36,085 nucleotides of DNA from positions 1 to 36,085 of the IMG/VR virus record IMGVR_UViG_3300028394_000180, one strand, 5' to 3'. This stretch comes from a virus. Below, in pieces: positions 1-8,240 of this stretch; the stretch's first letter is position 1, and every line of letters starts with the position of its first letter. Below the pieces are notes generated by a model. It was given only the letters and a program-made list of their open reading frames with translations. It made no database searches and was not told the origin of the DNA. A program made the translations under genes and the position numbers.

Positions 1-7
1 CGGCCAT
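1..7 (-). CDS. Start of the next head gene, cut by the window edge
   Basis: An ATG on the minus strand at position 7 follows an AAAGGAG ribosome-binding site with a 7-nt spacer, just after the stop of the preceding gene. Only the codons for Met-Ala and one further base are inside the window, so the product cannot be read. By position (after scaffold-like and structural genes of the head module) the major capsid protein, which is not seen elsewhere here, is the natural candidate. That identity is inference only. Confidence 0.6.
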
Positions 8-19
8 GATGGGACTCCT

Positions 20-589
20 TTAAATGGCGACGATGTTAGCTGTGTACTGGTGGCGGCTGATTTGCACGCGCACTATCACATACGGATCTCCCCATGCATT
101 TCCTGCATAGGGGGCGAGGTCGATGATTCGGAAATCACCTTGGCTTGATGCACCCACCACGGTTCCGAGCATAGCCGCTGACAAGCCAGTAGTTGTACTA
201 CCTGCTGTAGCCGAAGCCATATTTGCTTGGTCACCAATAGATGTTTGAGCCAAAGTTGCATTAGATTGCACTTCATACACTATCGTTTGTTCTTGATAGT
301 AGTAGGCAATGCATGAACCAGTTTGATAGGCTGTGTTAGCAGGCCACTGGTTGTTAATTTGTCTACGACCAGAAGTATCAGTCCATTCGCAACCAGCAAA
401 TACGCCAATAAAGGCGCTACCTGCGGTGGCAATGATGATGTTTCCGTTCGTATCCAAAGCTACGGGTTGGTTCTTGAGAATACCAGTGGAATAACCACTA
501 GCAATACCGCCAGCCAGCGCAACTGCTCGATCCAACCCAGTGGGATGGTAAACAGGGCGAAAGCCAAACGGAGCAGATGTTGCAGACAT
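20..589 (-). CDS. Phage head structural protein, 189 aa
   Basis: The start is set by an AAGGAG site just upstream of ATG 589. The protein opens with MSATSAPFGFRP and has a compact, all-beta-looking composition rich in Thr, Ala and Gly, with motifs such as FAGCEWTDTSGRRQINNQWP in its first half. Proteins of this type sit next to the major capsid gene in many uncultured tailed phages and are annotated only as structural proteins. A capsid-surface or head-completion role fits, but no catalytic or named domain can be seen. It lies between a 182-aa hypothetical gene upstream and the gene starting at position 7 downstream, all on one transcript. Confidence 0.6.
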   Translation of the reverse strand: MSATSAPFGFRPVYHPTGLDRAVALAGGIASGYSTGILKNQPVALDTNGNIIIATAGSAFIGVFAGCEWTDTSGRRQINNQWPANTAYQTGSCIAYYYQEQTIVYEVQSNATLAQTSIGDQANMASATAGSTTTGLSAAMLGTVVGASSQGDFRIIDLAPYAGNAWGDPYVIVRVQISRHQYTANIVAI

Positions 590-607
590 AGTCTTACTCC
601 TTAGAAG

Positions 608-1156
608 TTAGCCCTCAAAAATGGGGGCACGATTAGATTGAGATTGGTCAAGCCTGCCCATACCTTCTTCCAGCCGTACCAGCGATTTTCCGCTACTGTC
701 ACGCTGACCTTGAAGGTTCTCAAGCTGAATACGAACTTTGTCCGCTTCTTCTTGGGGAGCTTCAAAATGCAGTTGCGCCATAACGTCTTGGTAGACATCC
801 ATGGGCAATTTGAACAGCAACATCTCGTTGCATGATATGTACCCAACGTGTTCGCCAGCCTTGACTTTGTAGTTGTCGAACCCAGCCATTTCGTCCGCTT
901 TCACGGGAATGTAGCCAAGTCGCACCCTTTTATCAATGGTGTCGTATGCGTTGGTGGTTGAAAGCCAAATTAGGTGCCAACCGGGTAAGGGCGGGACTTT
1001 TGGCAGTGCTGATTGGTTCCATTCATCACTCCACATCTTTCGACGTTCCTGTGAGCTTACGAACTTTGTTTCTGGAGCGGCACGACTTGCGTCCTCGCTT
1101 GCGCGATCATTGCGTCCACCTGCATTCAGAGATTTTTTCAAACGTGATTCGGTCAT
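608..1156 (-). CDS. Head-module hypothetical protein, 182 aa
   Basis: An upstream in-frame start exists at 1198, but it overlaps the preceding gene. ATG 1156 is preferred because AAGGAAA lies 5 nt before it and it follows that gene's stop (1167). The N-terminus is basic (MTESRLKKSLNAGGRNDRAS), and the middle contains LPPLPGWHLIWLSTTNAYDTIDKRVRLGYIPVKADEM. The 'W-ST-N-yDt---R--lGY-pv' pattern is seen in small proteins that accompany phage capsid genes, but I do not recognise a named family. The C-terminal third is predicted helical, with a coiled-coil-like stretch (EAPQEEADKVRIQLENLQ). A capsid-assembly or minor structural role is inferred from position. Confidence 0.6.
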   Translation of the reverse strand: MTESRLKKSLNAGGRNDRASEDASRAAPETKFVSSQERRKMWSDEWNQSALPKVPPLPGWHLIWLSTTNAYDTIDKRVRLGYIPVKADEMAGFDNYKVKAGEHVGYISCNEMLLFKLPMDVYQDVMAQLHFEAPQEEADKVRIQLENLQGQRDSSGKSLVRLEEGMGRLDQSQSNRAPIFEG

Positions 1157-1166
1157 ACTTGTTTCC

Positions 1167-2114
1167 TTAGTAAGAGTTGTTTCGAGCTTCTTGCGCATAT
1201 CGCTTAATCATCTTGGAACGCTTATCGGGATCATCCCAAAAGCCTGCATCCTTCATGGCACGCACCTGCTCTGGTTTCAGAACAAATGTATTCCTGTTGG
1301 TGCTTCCGTTGACGCTTTCGCGACCAGAACTTGTTACAACACTCCTTGGTCTCTTAGTAGACGAACGTACGTCCGTAGTGTCATTGTACTTGTGAGGCAA
1401 GTACTTATGCAAGCGATTATCGAGTTCATTCCAATAATCAGGTGAGGTTGGATCCCAACCCTCTGAAACCAGAGTCTCGTCAATCTGCTTTGCAATCTTG
1501 GAATCGGTGTCCCGAGCGTTCGGGTCGTACCAATCATTCTTCTCCATCCAATTGGACGCCAGACGCTGTAAGCGTGGATCTGGGACGTTTCCTTGGTTTT
1601 GGCGTGGCTCTACAGCCGCCTTTTTAAAGTTGGTCAAAGCCTCCATCTGACGACGTGACTCGTACATCATCTCTTGGGCTTCCGCCATGGCGTGACCGTC
1701 AGAAGCGCTTGCCGCCTCGGAAATCTTCATCTTGGCGTATTGCAGGCGCAACTCTTGGTCTTCAATAGCCTTGTCGATACGAGCAAGGTCAGCAGAGTGG
1801 GTTTTGCGCTCAACAACGGACAAACGCTCCATCAGTTCTTGGTTCTTGCGTTCCAAGAGCTGAAGCTTCATGTCCTTCTCTACGCCAGTCTTCTTGGCTA
1901 GATCACGCTTAGCGCGCCTTTTCTCGCGACGGGCACGTTGGTACTCCGTCTCGTCTTCAGGGGCTACATCGTCGTCTGTAGCGCCTCCAGACGCCATCTC
2001 GCGGTCGTCCTCCAGATCATCAGGGGACTCAATGCTGTCAGGTAGGTCAATTACGGCTGAGCCGTCCGCCTCTTCCGTGACAACAATCTTGTTTAGTTCG
2101 TTTTCTGTGGTCAT
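1167..2114 (-). CDS. Scaffold-like capsid assembly protein, 315 aa
   Basis: The first 75 residues are strongly acidic (repeated E/D). A basic patch (RARREKRRAKRDLAKK) and a long charged helix with coiled-coil character (about residues 80-165, rich in E, K, M, R and Q) follow. The C-terminal region is basic and contains a WDDPDKRSKMIKRYAQEARN segment. This acidic-plus-helical layout with a basic C-terminus is typical of internal scaffolding proteins. The gene lies between portal/co-chaperonin and capsid-type genes, the usual scaffold position. Its ATG overlaps the stop of the GroES-like gene by 4 nt (ATGA), implying translational coupling. No protease motif is visible. The scaffold call rests on composition and position rather than sequence homology. 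Confidence 0.55.
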   Translation of the reverse strand: MTTENELNKIVVTEEADGSAVIDLPDSIESPDDLEDDREMASGGATDDDVAPEDETEYQRARREKRRAKRDLAKKTGVEKDMKLQLLERKNQELMERLSVVERKTHSADLARIDKAIEDQELRLQYAKMKISEAASASDGHAMAEAQEMMYESRRQMEALTNFKKAAVEPRQNQGNVPDPRLQRLASNWMEKNDWYDPNARDTDSKIAKQIDETLVSEGWDPTSPDYWNELDNRLHKYLPHKYNDTTDVRSSTKRPRSVVTSSGRESVNGSTNRNTFVLKPEQVRAMKDAGFWDDPDKRSKMIKRYAQEARNNSY

Positions 2115-2554
2115 AAGAATGCTTTCATAGCTAAGGGATCACCAATGACTTTGGCAATGATTTCGTGATCATTCAAGATCATGAACAGGGCTGGATCTTC
2201 GTGATCGTCCCCGCCTGTGACCTTAACTTCCCACCTGTCTCCGCCCCATTTAGGGACTCGGATGTAATCACCGACCTCGCACCACGAGCCTTCAGGCCAG
2301 CCTTGCATAGTGTCTCGGTTTTTAAATGCAAGAGGGCCAACTTCGATGACTTTTGCCACCATGTTGTTCCACTTCTCGCTCTCTTTGGTCTCTTCTACCA
2401 AAATGATCCCTGCGCTTGTCGTTTTCTGCTTTGTGCGACGTAGTTGCACCAAAATTCGACCACCTAATGGCTTAGCACCCGGGCTAACAGCGGGAAATGC
2501 CCACTTCACTTCAGCGTTTTCCAACACTTCGGGGTTATCGCTCATCTTCTTCAT
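2111..2554 (-). CDS. GroES-like co-chaperonin (Cpn10 fold), 147 aa
   Basis: Residues about 29-73 match the Cpn10 pattern: PLGGRILVQL, then a mobile loop with TTSAGIILVEE, then NNMVAKVIEVGP. In GroES the mobile loop carries SAG followed by a hydrophobic IVL tripeptide that docks on GroEL. Here it is SAG followed by IIL (residues 50-52). The later part has G-D-Y-I-R-V-P-K-W-G-G, like the GroES core strand that ends the barrel. The protein is longer than bacterial GroES (about 97 aa), with N- and C-terminal extensions, as in phage co-chaperonins such as T4 gp31. It probably replaces host GroES to fold the capsid protein, which fits its place among head genes. ATG 2545 is an alternative start nine bases further in. 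Confidence 0.75.
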   Translation of the reverse strand: MKKMSDNPEVLENAEVKWAFPAVSPGAKPLGGRILVQLRRTKQKTTSAGIILVEETKESEKWNNMVAKVIEVGPLAFKNRDTMQGWPEGSWCEVGDYIRVPKWGGDRWEVKVTGGDDHEDPALFMILNDHEIIAKVIGDPLAMKAFL

Positions 2555-2726
2555 TGTCCTTTAACATTTTGTTAATGAGATCGAGGGTTTCCTGCAATCC
2601 CAAGTTTGTGCCGACCGTGCGTTGGTACGCCTCCCATGACGCGACATTTCCAGCCGCTAAGGAAGTAGCTATTACAGCTTGACGCGCCTTAATTGCGCCG
2701 ATCAGATCACCCAAATTGAATATCAT
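2535..2726 (-). CDS. Small helical protein, 63 aa, unknown function
   Basis: The short protein begins MIFNLGDLIGAIKARQAVI and is predicted to be mostly helical, with an acidic C-terminus (LKDNEEDER). Its ATG overlaps the stop of the 51-aa gene by one base, and its end overlaps the co-chaperonin start by about 20 nt, so it is embedded in a coupled chain. No domain is recognised. Short genes at this site, between portal and scaffold, are common in podovirus-like head modules, but their function is generally unknown. Confidence 0.55.
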   Translation of the reverse strand: MIFNLGDLIGAIKARQAVIATSLAAGNVASWEAYQRTVGTNLGLQETLDLINKMLKDNEEDER

Positions 2727-2881
2727 TATTTCTTCTTAGCTTGCGATAGGGCGCCTCCTTGTTTTTTAGCTGGCGCTGTGTTGCCAGAAGACTTCAAAGA
2801 CGTGCCATCAAGCTTCTCGCCTGCGGCAATACGCTTGTGCATGGGCACTGCTTCGTTGTGGTAAGGGTTAGATGTAGCCAT
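2726..2881 (-). CDS. Very small basic protein, 51 aa
   Basis: A complete reading frame starts MATSNPYHNEAVPMHKR and ends with a lysine-rich tail (KKQGGALSQAKKK). It fills the space between portal and the 63-aa gene exactly: ATG one base before the portal stop region, stop overlapping the next ATG by one base (TAATG). That tiling is the main reason to call it real. The protein is positively charged, polar and low in hydrophobics, so it could be nucleic-acid-binding or a virion minor protein, but nothing specific can be claimed. Confidence 0.6.
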   Translation of the reverse strand: MATSNPYHNEAVPMHKRIAAGEKLDGTSLKSSGNTAPAKKQGGALSQAKKK

Positions 2882-2882
2882 T

Positions 2883-5432
2883 TCAGCCTCCTAGGTAGGT
2901 TTGTGCTTCACGTTGAAGCTCGGTTGCAGTTTTTACCTGCTCTTGTTGCAGTTTTGCCGCGTCTCGCGTCAATCTTGCAGACTCTATACGCTCTTGGGTG
3001 AGATTTTTCTCTGTTTGCATCGCAACCTCGAGCTGTTGATCGGACTCGAATTGCTGTTTGCTCTGTGTAAGCTTGGCAACATCGAGTTGTTGTTGGTTTT
3101 GGAGCTTCTGAACAGCCAATTGGTTGTCCGCTTGGTCTTTTGCAGTCAAGCGCTGGGTCTCTGCCATGCTTGTCTGGAGCAAAACCTGTGCTTCTGGTGT
3201 CATTGGAGGTGTCTGACCCTGCTTGAGCTGTTGCATTGTCTGCATCATCTTCTGCAATTCAGGGACAACCTGCGCAAATACCTTCTGCGTGTCCATGGTG
3301 ACGTGCTGTGAGGCGATAGCCATGAGCTTGTCTGCCTCTGGCGTGACCTTTGGATCGTCGTAGTCCGTAGCTTGGCGACCCAAAGTCTTCACAATGTAGC
3401 CATTCATGCGGTTCAAGTACCACATGGAGATGTGTTGCTTCAAGTGCTCGACCATCTGGGGCAGGATGATGGGCTGAACCAAGGGGTTTGAGCCAAACAC
3501 TGGGTCTTTGTAGAAGTCCATGTGGCTCTGAATGTGGGACAGGTGGTCTTGCTCCATGTAAGCAAAGGCGGCTTGCCCAAGCATCATGGCGACGTTCTCA
3601 TTGGCAGAGTCGCGCTTCTCAGGAGCTGGGACGTCTTTCATGATCTCGTTGATGCCCGGCACCTTGATCTGCTTCAAGAACCGCTCTACCACCACCTTGC
3701 GGTTGAATAGGTCAGGGTTCTTCTCCATCAACGCCATCACCGCTTGGCTTTGCGCCATACGTTGGGTCTCAGAAAAGATGTGCGGGTCAGAAACAGGGAT
3801 TACGTCCGTGTTAGAGGCGAAATCTTCCTTGCGGATGTCGAGGTCTTGAACCACTTCACCCTTACGTTGCTCGTCCAAGTACCAACGATTCAGGCGTCCA
3901 AGGATCTTGAGGACTCGACCTTGTGACTCGTGTAGGCGTGAGTGAATGGCAGAGAACACCGCGGCGCCCTGCTCAATCAAAGCCTGAGTAGTACCTACAG
4001 GGGTGTTAGAGGTCACGTCAGCGATCTTTTCCTCTGCGGTGGTCACTACCCCCTTAGCCGCCTTATCAAGCCATCCTAGAAGCTCAAATAGAACCGCGGA
4101 AGGTGGGTTGAACGGCATGGGCATGGCGATCTTGCGGATGTCATCAACGCCGGGAGCGCCTTCGATCTCACAAACCTGCGTCACGTCAACCTGTTGGGAC
4201 TGACCCGAGATCTTCGCTCCCTTGAGCTTGAGCATGGTCGCCGCATTGTTGATATGTGCGGAGTCCAACAAAGCGCGCAGAGAGCCTGTAAGGGCGGCTG
4301 ACAAGCCACCGATGAGCTGTGGCAGACCGATAGCGTAGGCGCCACGCCACGGGATGAACTTGAACTCAACCAGCCAATCCAGCTTGGTCATGGTCTCGTC
4401 GCCTTCTTCCCAGTTGCGGTATAGACCTATGCACTCGTTCTCGTGCTCGTCAATCATCAAGATGTAGGGGGCTGACTCACCGTCTGTCAGTGGGTCATCT
4501 TCTAGCTCGAGCCATGTGTAGATGTGGTAGACCTTGCGCAGACCGTCTTCGTTGTCTTCAAACTTGCGACCTTCAATCTTGTTGTTGGCTTTTTCAGAGT
4601 GGGTTTCCTCTGGCTCAGCGCTTACGCGGATTAGGTCGATGTCACGGTACAGACCCGAGCGAATGCGGTTCTTAAACTCCCACTCAGTCAAGGTCTGCAT
4701 CTCAGTGACGCGCTGGGCTGTGTAGAAGTTAGCCGCGGCAAACGGGAGCAAGATGTTGTCGATGGGCATGAACTCAGCGCAGGGTCGCTTCTTCTTCTCG
4801 TCGTACCACAGTTTGATGTACTGTGAGCCGCCCAAGGGAAGCTGAGTCAGCATCTGCTCCTGCTCGTCGCGGAACTCTTCAATCTGCTCTGTCAACTGCC
4901 AATTCATGTAGTCGCGCTTGCGCTCTGCCTTCTGAACCTTGGACTCATCCACGTCGCCAAGGATCTTGGTGCGGGTAGGGCCGTCAGGTGGGAACATCTC
5001 CTTGATGGCGCGAGAGGCAAAGTCCACGCAGGCTTCAGCCATGACAGGGTGAACGACCTTGCTGGCTCCCATGAAGGTAGCTCCGCCGGGGGCATCACTG
5101 CCCATGCCCGTACGGCGCAAACCCTCTTCGTACTTCTTATCGCGATCCTCACGAGACTTCTGGTCGTTCTCGACCAAGTCCATGTAGCGAAGGGCGATCT
5201 TGTTCAGGTCATAGGGGTCAATCTCTTCTGCCAAGTTGGCGTAGAAGTCTTCGTCCTCCATGGGCCCCTTGCTCTCCATGCGAACAATGGCAGAGCCGTC
5301 TGGCAACTCCTCAACCTCAGCATCTTCTGGGGGCATCTCATACTCAATGCCTTCGTCCTCATCGACCTGTTCGTTCTTTAACCCGTCGATAAAACGACCA
5401 GCGTTAGGATCTTGTGGGAATTGTGTCGCCAT
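2883..5432 (-). CDS. Portal (head-tail connector) protein, 849 aa
   Basis: This large protein is of the length expected for podovirus-type portals. Its N-terminus is acidic. A body region contains conserved-looking segments such as YMNWQLTEQIEEFRDEQEQML and LPLGGSQYIKLWYDEKKKRP, followed by SAALTGSLRALLDSAHINNAATM and VTSNTPVGTTQALIEQG, which match the stem/crown region of P22-like portals. About the last 110 residues are a Gln/Lys/Glu-rich continuous helix, like the C-terminal barrel of P22 portal. It forms the dodecameric DNA channel at one capsid vertex. An AAGGAAA site precedes ATG 5432. Its position between terminase-linked genes and scaffold supports the call. Confidence 0.85.
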   Translation of the reverse strand: MATQFPQDPNAGRFIDGLKNEQVDEDEGIEYEMPPEDAEVEELPDGSAIVRMESKGPMEDEDFYANLAEEIDPYDLNKIALRYMDLVENDQKSREDRDKKYEEGLRRTGMGSDAPGGATFMGASKVVHPVMAEACVDFASRAIKEMFPPDGPTRTKILGDVDESKVQKAERKRDYMNWQLTEQIEEFRDEQEQMLTQLPLGGSQYIKLWYDEKKKRPCAEFMPIDNILLPFAAANFYTAQRVTEMQTLTEWEFKNRIRSGLYRDIDLIRVSAEPEETHSEKANNKIEGRKFEDNEDGLRKVYHIYTWLELEDDPLTDGESAPYILMIDEHENECIGLYRNWEEGDETMTKLDWLVEFKFIPWRGAYAIGLPQLIGGLSAALTGSLRALLDSAHINNAATMLKLKGAKISGQSQQVDVTQVCEIEGAPGVDDIRKIAMPMPFNPPSAVLFELLGWLDKAAKGVVTTAEEKIADVTSNTPVGTTQALIEQGAAVFSAIHSRLHESQGRVLKILGRLNRWYLDEQRKGEVVQDLDIRKEDFASNTDVIPVSDPHIFSETQRMAQSQAVMALMEKNPDLFNRKVVVERFLKQIKVPGINEIMKDVPAPEKRDSANENVAMMLGQAAFAYMEQDHLSHIQSHMDFYKDPVFGSNPLVQPIILPQMVEHLKQHISMWYLNRMNGYIVKTLGRQATDYDDPKVTPEADKLMAIASQHVTMDTQKVFAQVVPELQKMMQTMQQLKQGQTPPMTPEAQVLLQTSMAETQRLTAKDQADNQLAVQKLQNQQQLDVAKLTQSKQQFESDQQLEVAMQTEKNLTQERIESARLTRDAAKLQQEQVKTATELQREAQTYLGG

Positions 5433-5435
5433 AGC

Positions 5436-8240
5436 TTATTTCCTTTTGAGCTTCTTATTGCTCAGTTCCATGAACATAGTATCGCGGTTCTTGGTCATTC
5501 TAACCCCGCCGCTTTTCGCGTCTTTAACTTTAGGTTTTACTGTTCCGCCTTTAGCGTAGATGTCAGGCAAAATAATTGGTGATCTTTTGACATCTTTCTG
5601 TTTGAAATTATCAAAGTATTCTTCAGGAGTAACCTTGTTTCCTGTCATCTCCAGCTCTTCTTTTAAAGCCTCAATGTACTCTTGTTGGGAGCGGCGGGGA
5701 AATGGCTCACGCAACTCAGCTCTTGGCATCAACTGCACAAGCCCAGATTTTTCTCCTTTGTCCACCATAACGCGATTGCGGTGGCGACCCTCGTGCCCAG
5801 ATATAAAAGGCATCAAAGGCAAGCCCTGTTCTTTTTTGTTGATTAAAAGAAAGGGTACATCATTGAAAGCGCCAACATTTGGCAAGTAGTCTTTCATGTA
5901 ATCTGGATAAGCCAATCGCTCACCGCTGGTGGTGTAACGTGTTGAGTTCTCATCCATAAAGCGAGCATCAAGAGGTACTGCATACTTCTCAAAGTCGGCT
6001 GGGTTCATGCTCATCAAGGCTCTAGCGTTGTCGCCAGTAAACGCTTCTTTAAGCGCTTTTTCCTTGTACAGCCTCTCAAGGTTAGGGATCTCATCAGCGG
6101 CACGTTCTAGGCGCCTTGAGCCGTAGTCACCCTTTTCCTGCTGGACAATCTTCCTAAGCTCAGTTAGTGCGCTAGGTTTCATGATCATTGGGGCTTTAGC
6201 CGCCATGCGCTTCATCTCTGCTTGGATCTCAGCATTGGTCAGGGAGTTAGGGGCAACGTCGGCAAGGTACCTGTTCTGATCCCTAGCAATCAAGGCTTTG
6301 ACAGCCTCAGCACGAGGAGCCATCTCTTCACGCATCTTAGCCAGCTTAGCAAGCTGTGCCTGCTTGATGGCTGACTTAACAACGCCACCAGTAGCTAAGC
6401 CTTGTTCTTCTTCAGGCTCGAGCATCTGTGAAGCCGCACCAGCGCCAGCCGTTGGGATGCCAACCTGTTGGTACAGGGGTAAGCCCTTCTGCTTGATGGA
6501 CTCACGCATTGGCTGAGTGATAGGGAAGTAATGAGCGTCTGTCAGTTGTGTGTTGCCAAAGCCTTGTAGGATCTTGCCGTAGTCACTAGCCTGTTCTGCG
6601 TTCATGTCAGGCAAAGTATTAGGATTGAGATTGAACTTCTTCTCCATAGCTTCAGGCGTAGCCGCAACCTGACGCATTTGAACCTGAGCGCCGTAGTCTT
6701 TACCGTAGCTGTTCAGATAATCGGTCAACATCTTGTCGTAGAAGCCTTCCATGCCTTCCTTGCGGGGTAAGGACGTACCTTCTGCTTCTGTCTGCATACG
6801 ATCCCAAATGCGGTTCGTTAGCTTGTTGACTTGATCTGGGTTGTTCTCACGGTTCAATACTGTGTTGACAATTCGGTGCAGGTCTTCCTTAGACTTGACT
6901 TGGTCACCGCTTCGCTCAAGCAGGATGCCGCGGTCACGGGCAATCTCTTCAAGGTCTCGACCTTCATGGCGTCCGCCAGTCTGCTCTTTGGCTCCAACAA
7001 TCCAACCGTCATCGCTCTTCTTCCAATCAATGCGTTCACTGCCATAGCGCTTAAAGTGCTCAGAACCGGGCGTGATCGCTATGCCGTCATAGCCCTTATC
7101 AGCCGCATAATTAAGCAAACGCTTCATTGCCAGCTCGTGCCAGTTCTTTTTGAATGGCGCGTCAGGAACAACGCCAGTCAACTTGCCTTCTTGGGCAATT
7201 GTTTCAGCATGATGTTTTCCGTAACCAAGCGTATCTACAGAGCCATCCTGCCACCTAACTCCATAGGTTTTGTCGCCAAGAGGTATAGCCTCGCCAGTCA
7301 TACGCTTTGGGTTTTCCTCAGATGCGTAACCTTTCTTGCGACCAGCTTGATGCCAATCAGATTGAATCTCTTCGACTTGCAAGACCTTCCTCGGCGGAAC
7401 CTTGCGTTCACCCTGAGCCATAGTCACGTTGTTGCGAATGCTTTCAGGCAAAGTCTCAACATACGCCTGCAACTGCTCAGGGGTGTCAAACATATCTGAT
7501 TGCCTGCCAGACGTCTTGTTGACAACGTAGAAGCCCTTCTGTGGGGGCTGAGCGATCATTCTATCCTGCACACGCATGTGAGCTAACACGTTGGGATCAT
7601 CCCAATGACCAGATGAGTAGTTGGATGCGGCTGTCTGTTTCTTTGCCTGCAAATCTGCCATCTCTTTAATTTGCGCAGGGGTCAAGTCACCACGTCGTTG
7701 TTCTGCCTCTAGCATCAACAAACGATGAAAGTCTTTTTCGGTATAAGACTGTGGCAACTTCAGTAGCATCTCACGATAGTTGCTACCACCCCGAGTTCTG
7801 TAATCGTCGTCGGCATACTTTGCGGCTTCAGCATCAATCTCTGCATTCCATTCACGCAACTGTCGATGAGGCACGTCACGATAGTTGTCGTAGCCATAAA
7901 TCTCCATCTTGTCATCAAGAAGCCTTCTACGCTCATCGCCATCAATGTCTTCCAAAATACGCTCTTGAACCTTGGGTGGTGGGTTGTCAGCTAATACTTG
8001 CTGAGCCTCTTCCTTGGTCATCTTGCCCTTGGCTTTAAATGCCTGCTCAAGCTTACGGTCGGCGATCTCCGCCTTCTTGACGCCGGGCTGTTTCATTACC
8101 TCGGTCAAGAACTCTATGCCCGTGCCCTTGGGGCGCTTTAGGTTGGACATCGCCTCATCCACAGCGGAGTAGAAGGGTGCGGCTTTCTTGACTGTCTCAC
8201 CAGCCTTGCCAGCTTTAGTCAGTGCTCCTATGAGGCTCAT
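5436..8240 (-). CDS. Giant polyvalent-type protein with a ParB-like C-terminal motif, 934 aa
   Basis: This multidomain protein is not a classical structural protein. Around residues 290-305 it has VEEIQSDWHQAGRKKGY, and around 360-390 PFKKNWHELAMKRLLNYAA continuing into KGYDGIAITPG. Both segments resemble modules I know from phage 'polyvalent' proteins, large multi-enzyme proteins encoded next to packaging genes. Around residue 815 FISGHEGRHRNRVM resembles the GRHR motif of ParB/sulfiredoxin-like nuclease domains. A Gly-Gly-rich tail follows, with KNRDTMFMELSNKKLK shared with the neighbouring giant gene. ATG 8240 overlaps that gene's stop by 4 nt. Such proteins are thought to be packaged and injected to act early in infection; I infer this here. 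Domain assignments are by eye. Confidence 0.6.
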   Translation of the reverse strand: MSLIGALTKAGKAGETVKKAAPFYSAVDEAMSNLKRPKGTGIEFLTEVMKQPGVKKAEIADRKLEQAFKAKGKMTKEEAQQVLADNPPPKVQERILEDIDGDERRRLLDDKMEIYGYDNYRDVPHRQLREWNAEIDAEAAKYADDDYRTRGGSNYREMLLKLPQSYTEKDFHRLLMLEAEQRRGDLTPAQIKEMADLQAKKQTAASNYSSGHWDDPNVLAHMRVQDRMIAQPPQKGFYVVNKTSGRQSDMFDTPEQLQAYVETLPESIRNNVTMAQGERKVPPRKVLQVEEIQSDWHQAGRKKGYASEENPKRMTGEAIPLGDKTYGVRWQDGSVDTLGYGKHHAETIAQEGKLTGVVPDAPFKKNWHELAMKRLLNYAADKGYDGIAITPGSEHFKRYGSERIDWKKSDDGWIVGAKEQTGGRHEGRDLEEIARDRGILLERSGDQVKSKEDLHRIVNTVLNRENNPDQVNKLTNRIWDRMQTEAEGTSLPRKEGMEGFYDKMLTDYLNSYGKDYGAQVQMRQVAATPEAMEKKFNLNPNTLPDMNAEQASDYGKILQGFGNTQLTDAHYFPITQPMRESIKQKGLPLYQQVGIPTAGAGAASQMLEPEEEQGLATGGVVKSAIKQAQLAKLAKMREEMAPRAEAVKALIARDQNRYLADVAPNSLTNAEIQAEMKRMAAKAPMIMKPSALTELRKIVQQEKGDYGSRRLERAADEIPNLERLYKEKALKEAFTGDNARALMSMNPADFEKYAVPLDARFMDENSTRYTTSGERLAYPDYMKDYLPNVGAFNDVPFLLINKKEQGLPLMPFISGHEGRHRNRVMVDKGEKSGLVQLMPRAELREPFPRRSQQEYIEALKEELEMTGNKVTPEEYFDNFKQKDVKRSPIILPDIYAKGGTVKPKVKDAKSGGVRMTKNRDTMFMELSNKKLKRK

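Noticed and set aside
936-1445. 169-codon plus-strand frame across two head genes
   Set aside because: It overlaps two well-supported minus-strand genes entirely and has no start signal.
6831-7499. 222-codon plus-strand frame
   Set aside because: Antisense to the 934-aa gene, with no ribosome site, no coupling to neighbours and composition typical of a shadow frame.
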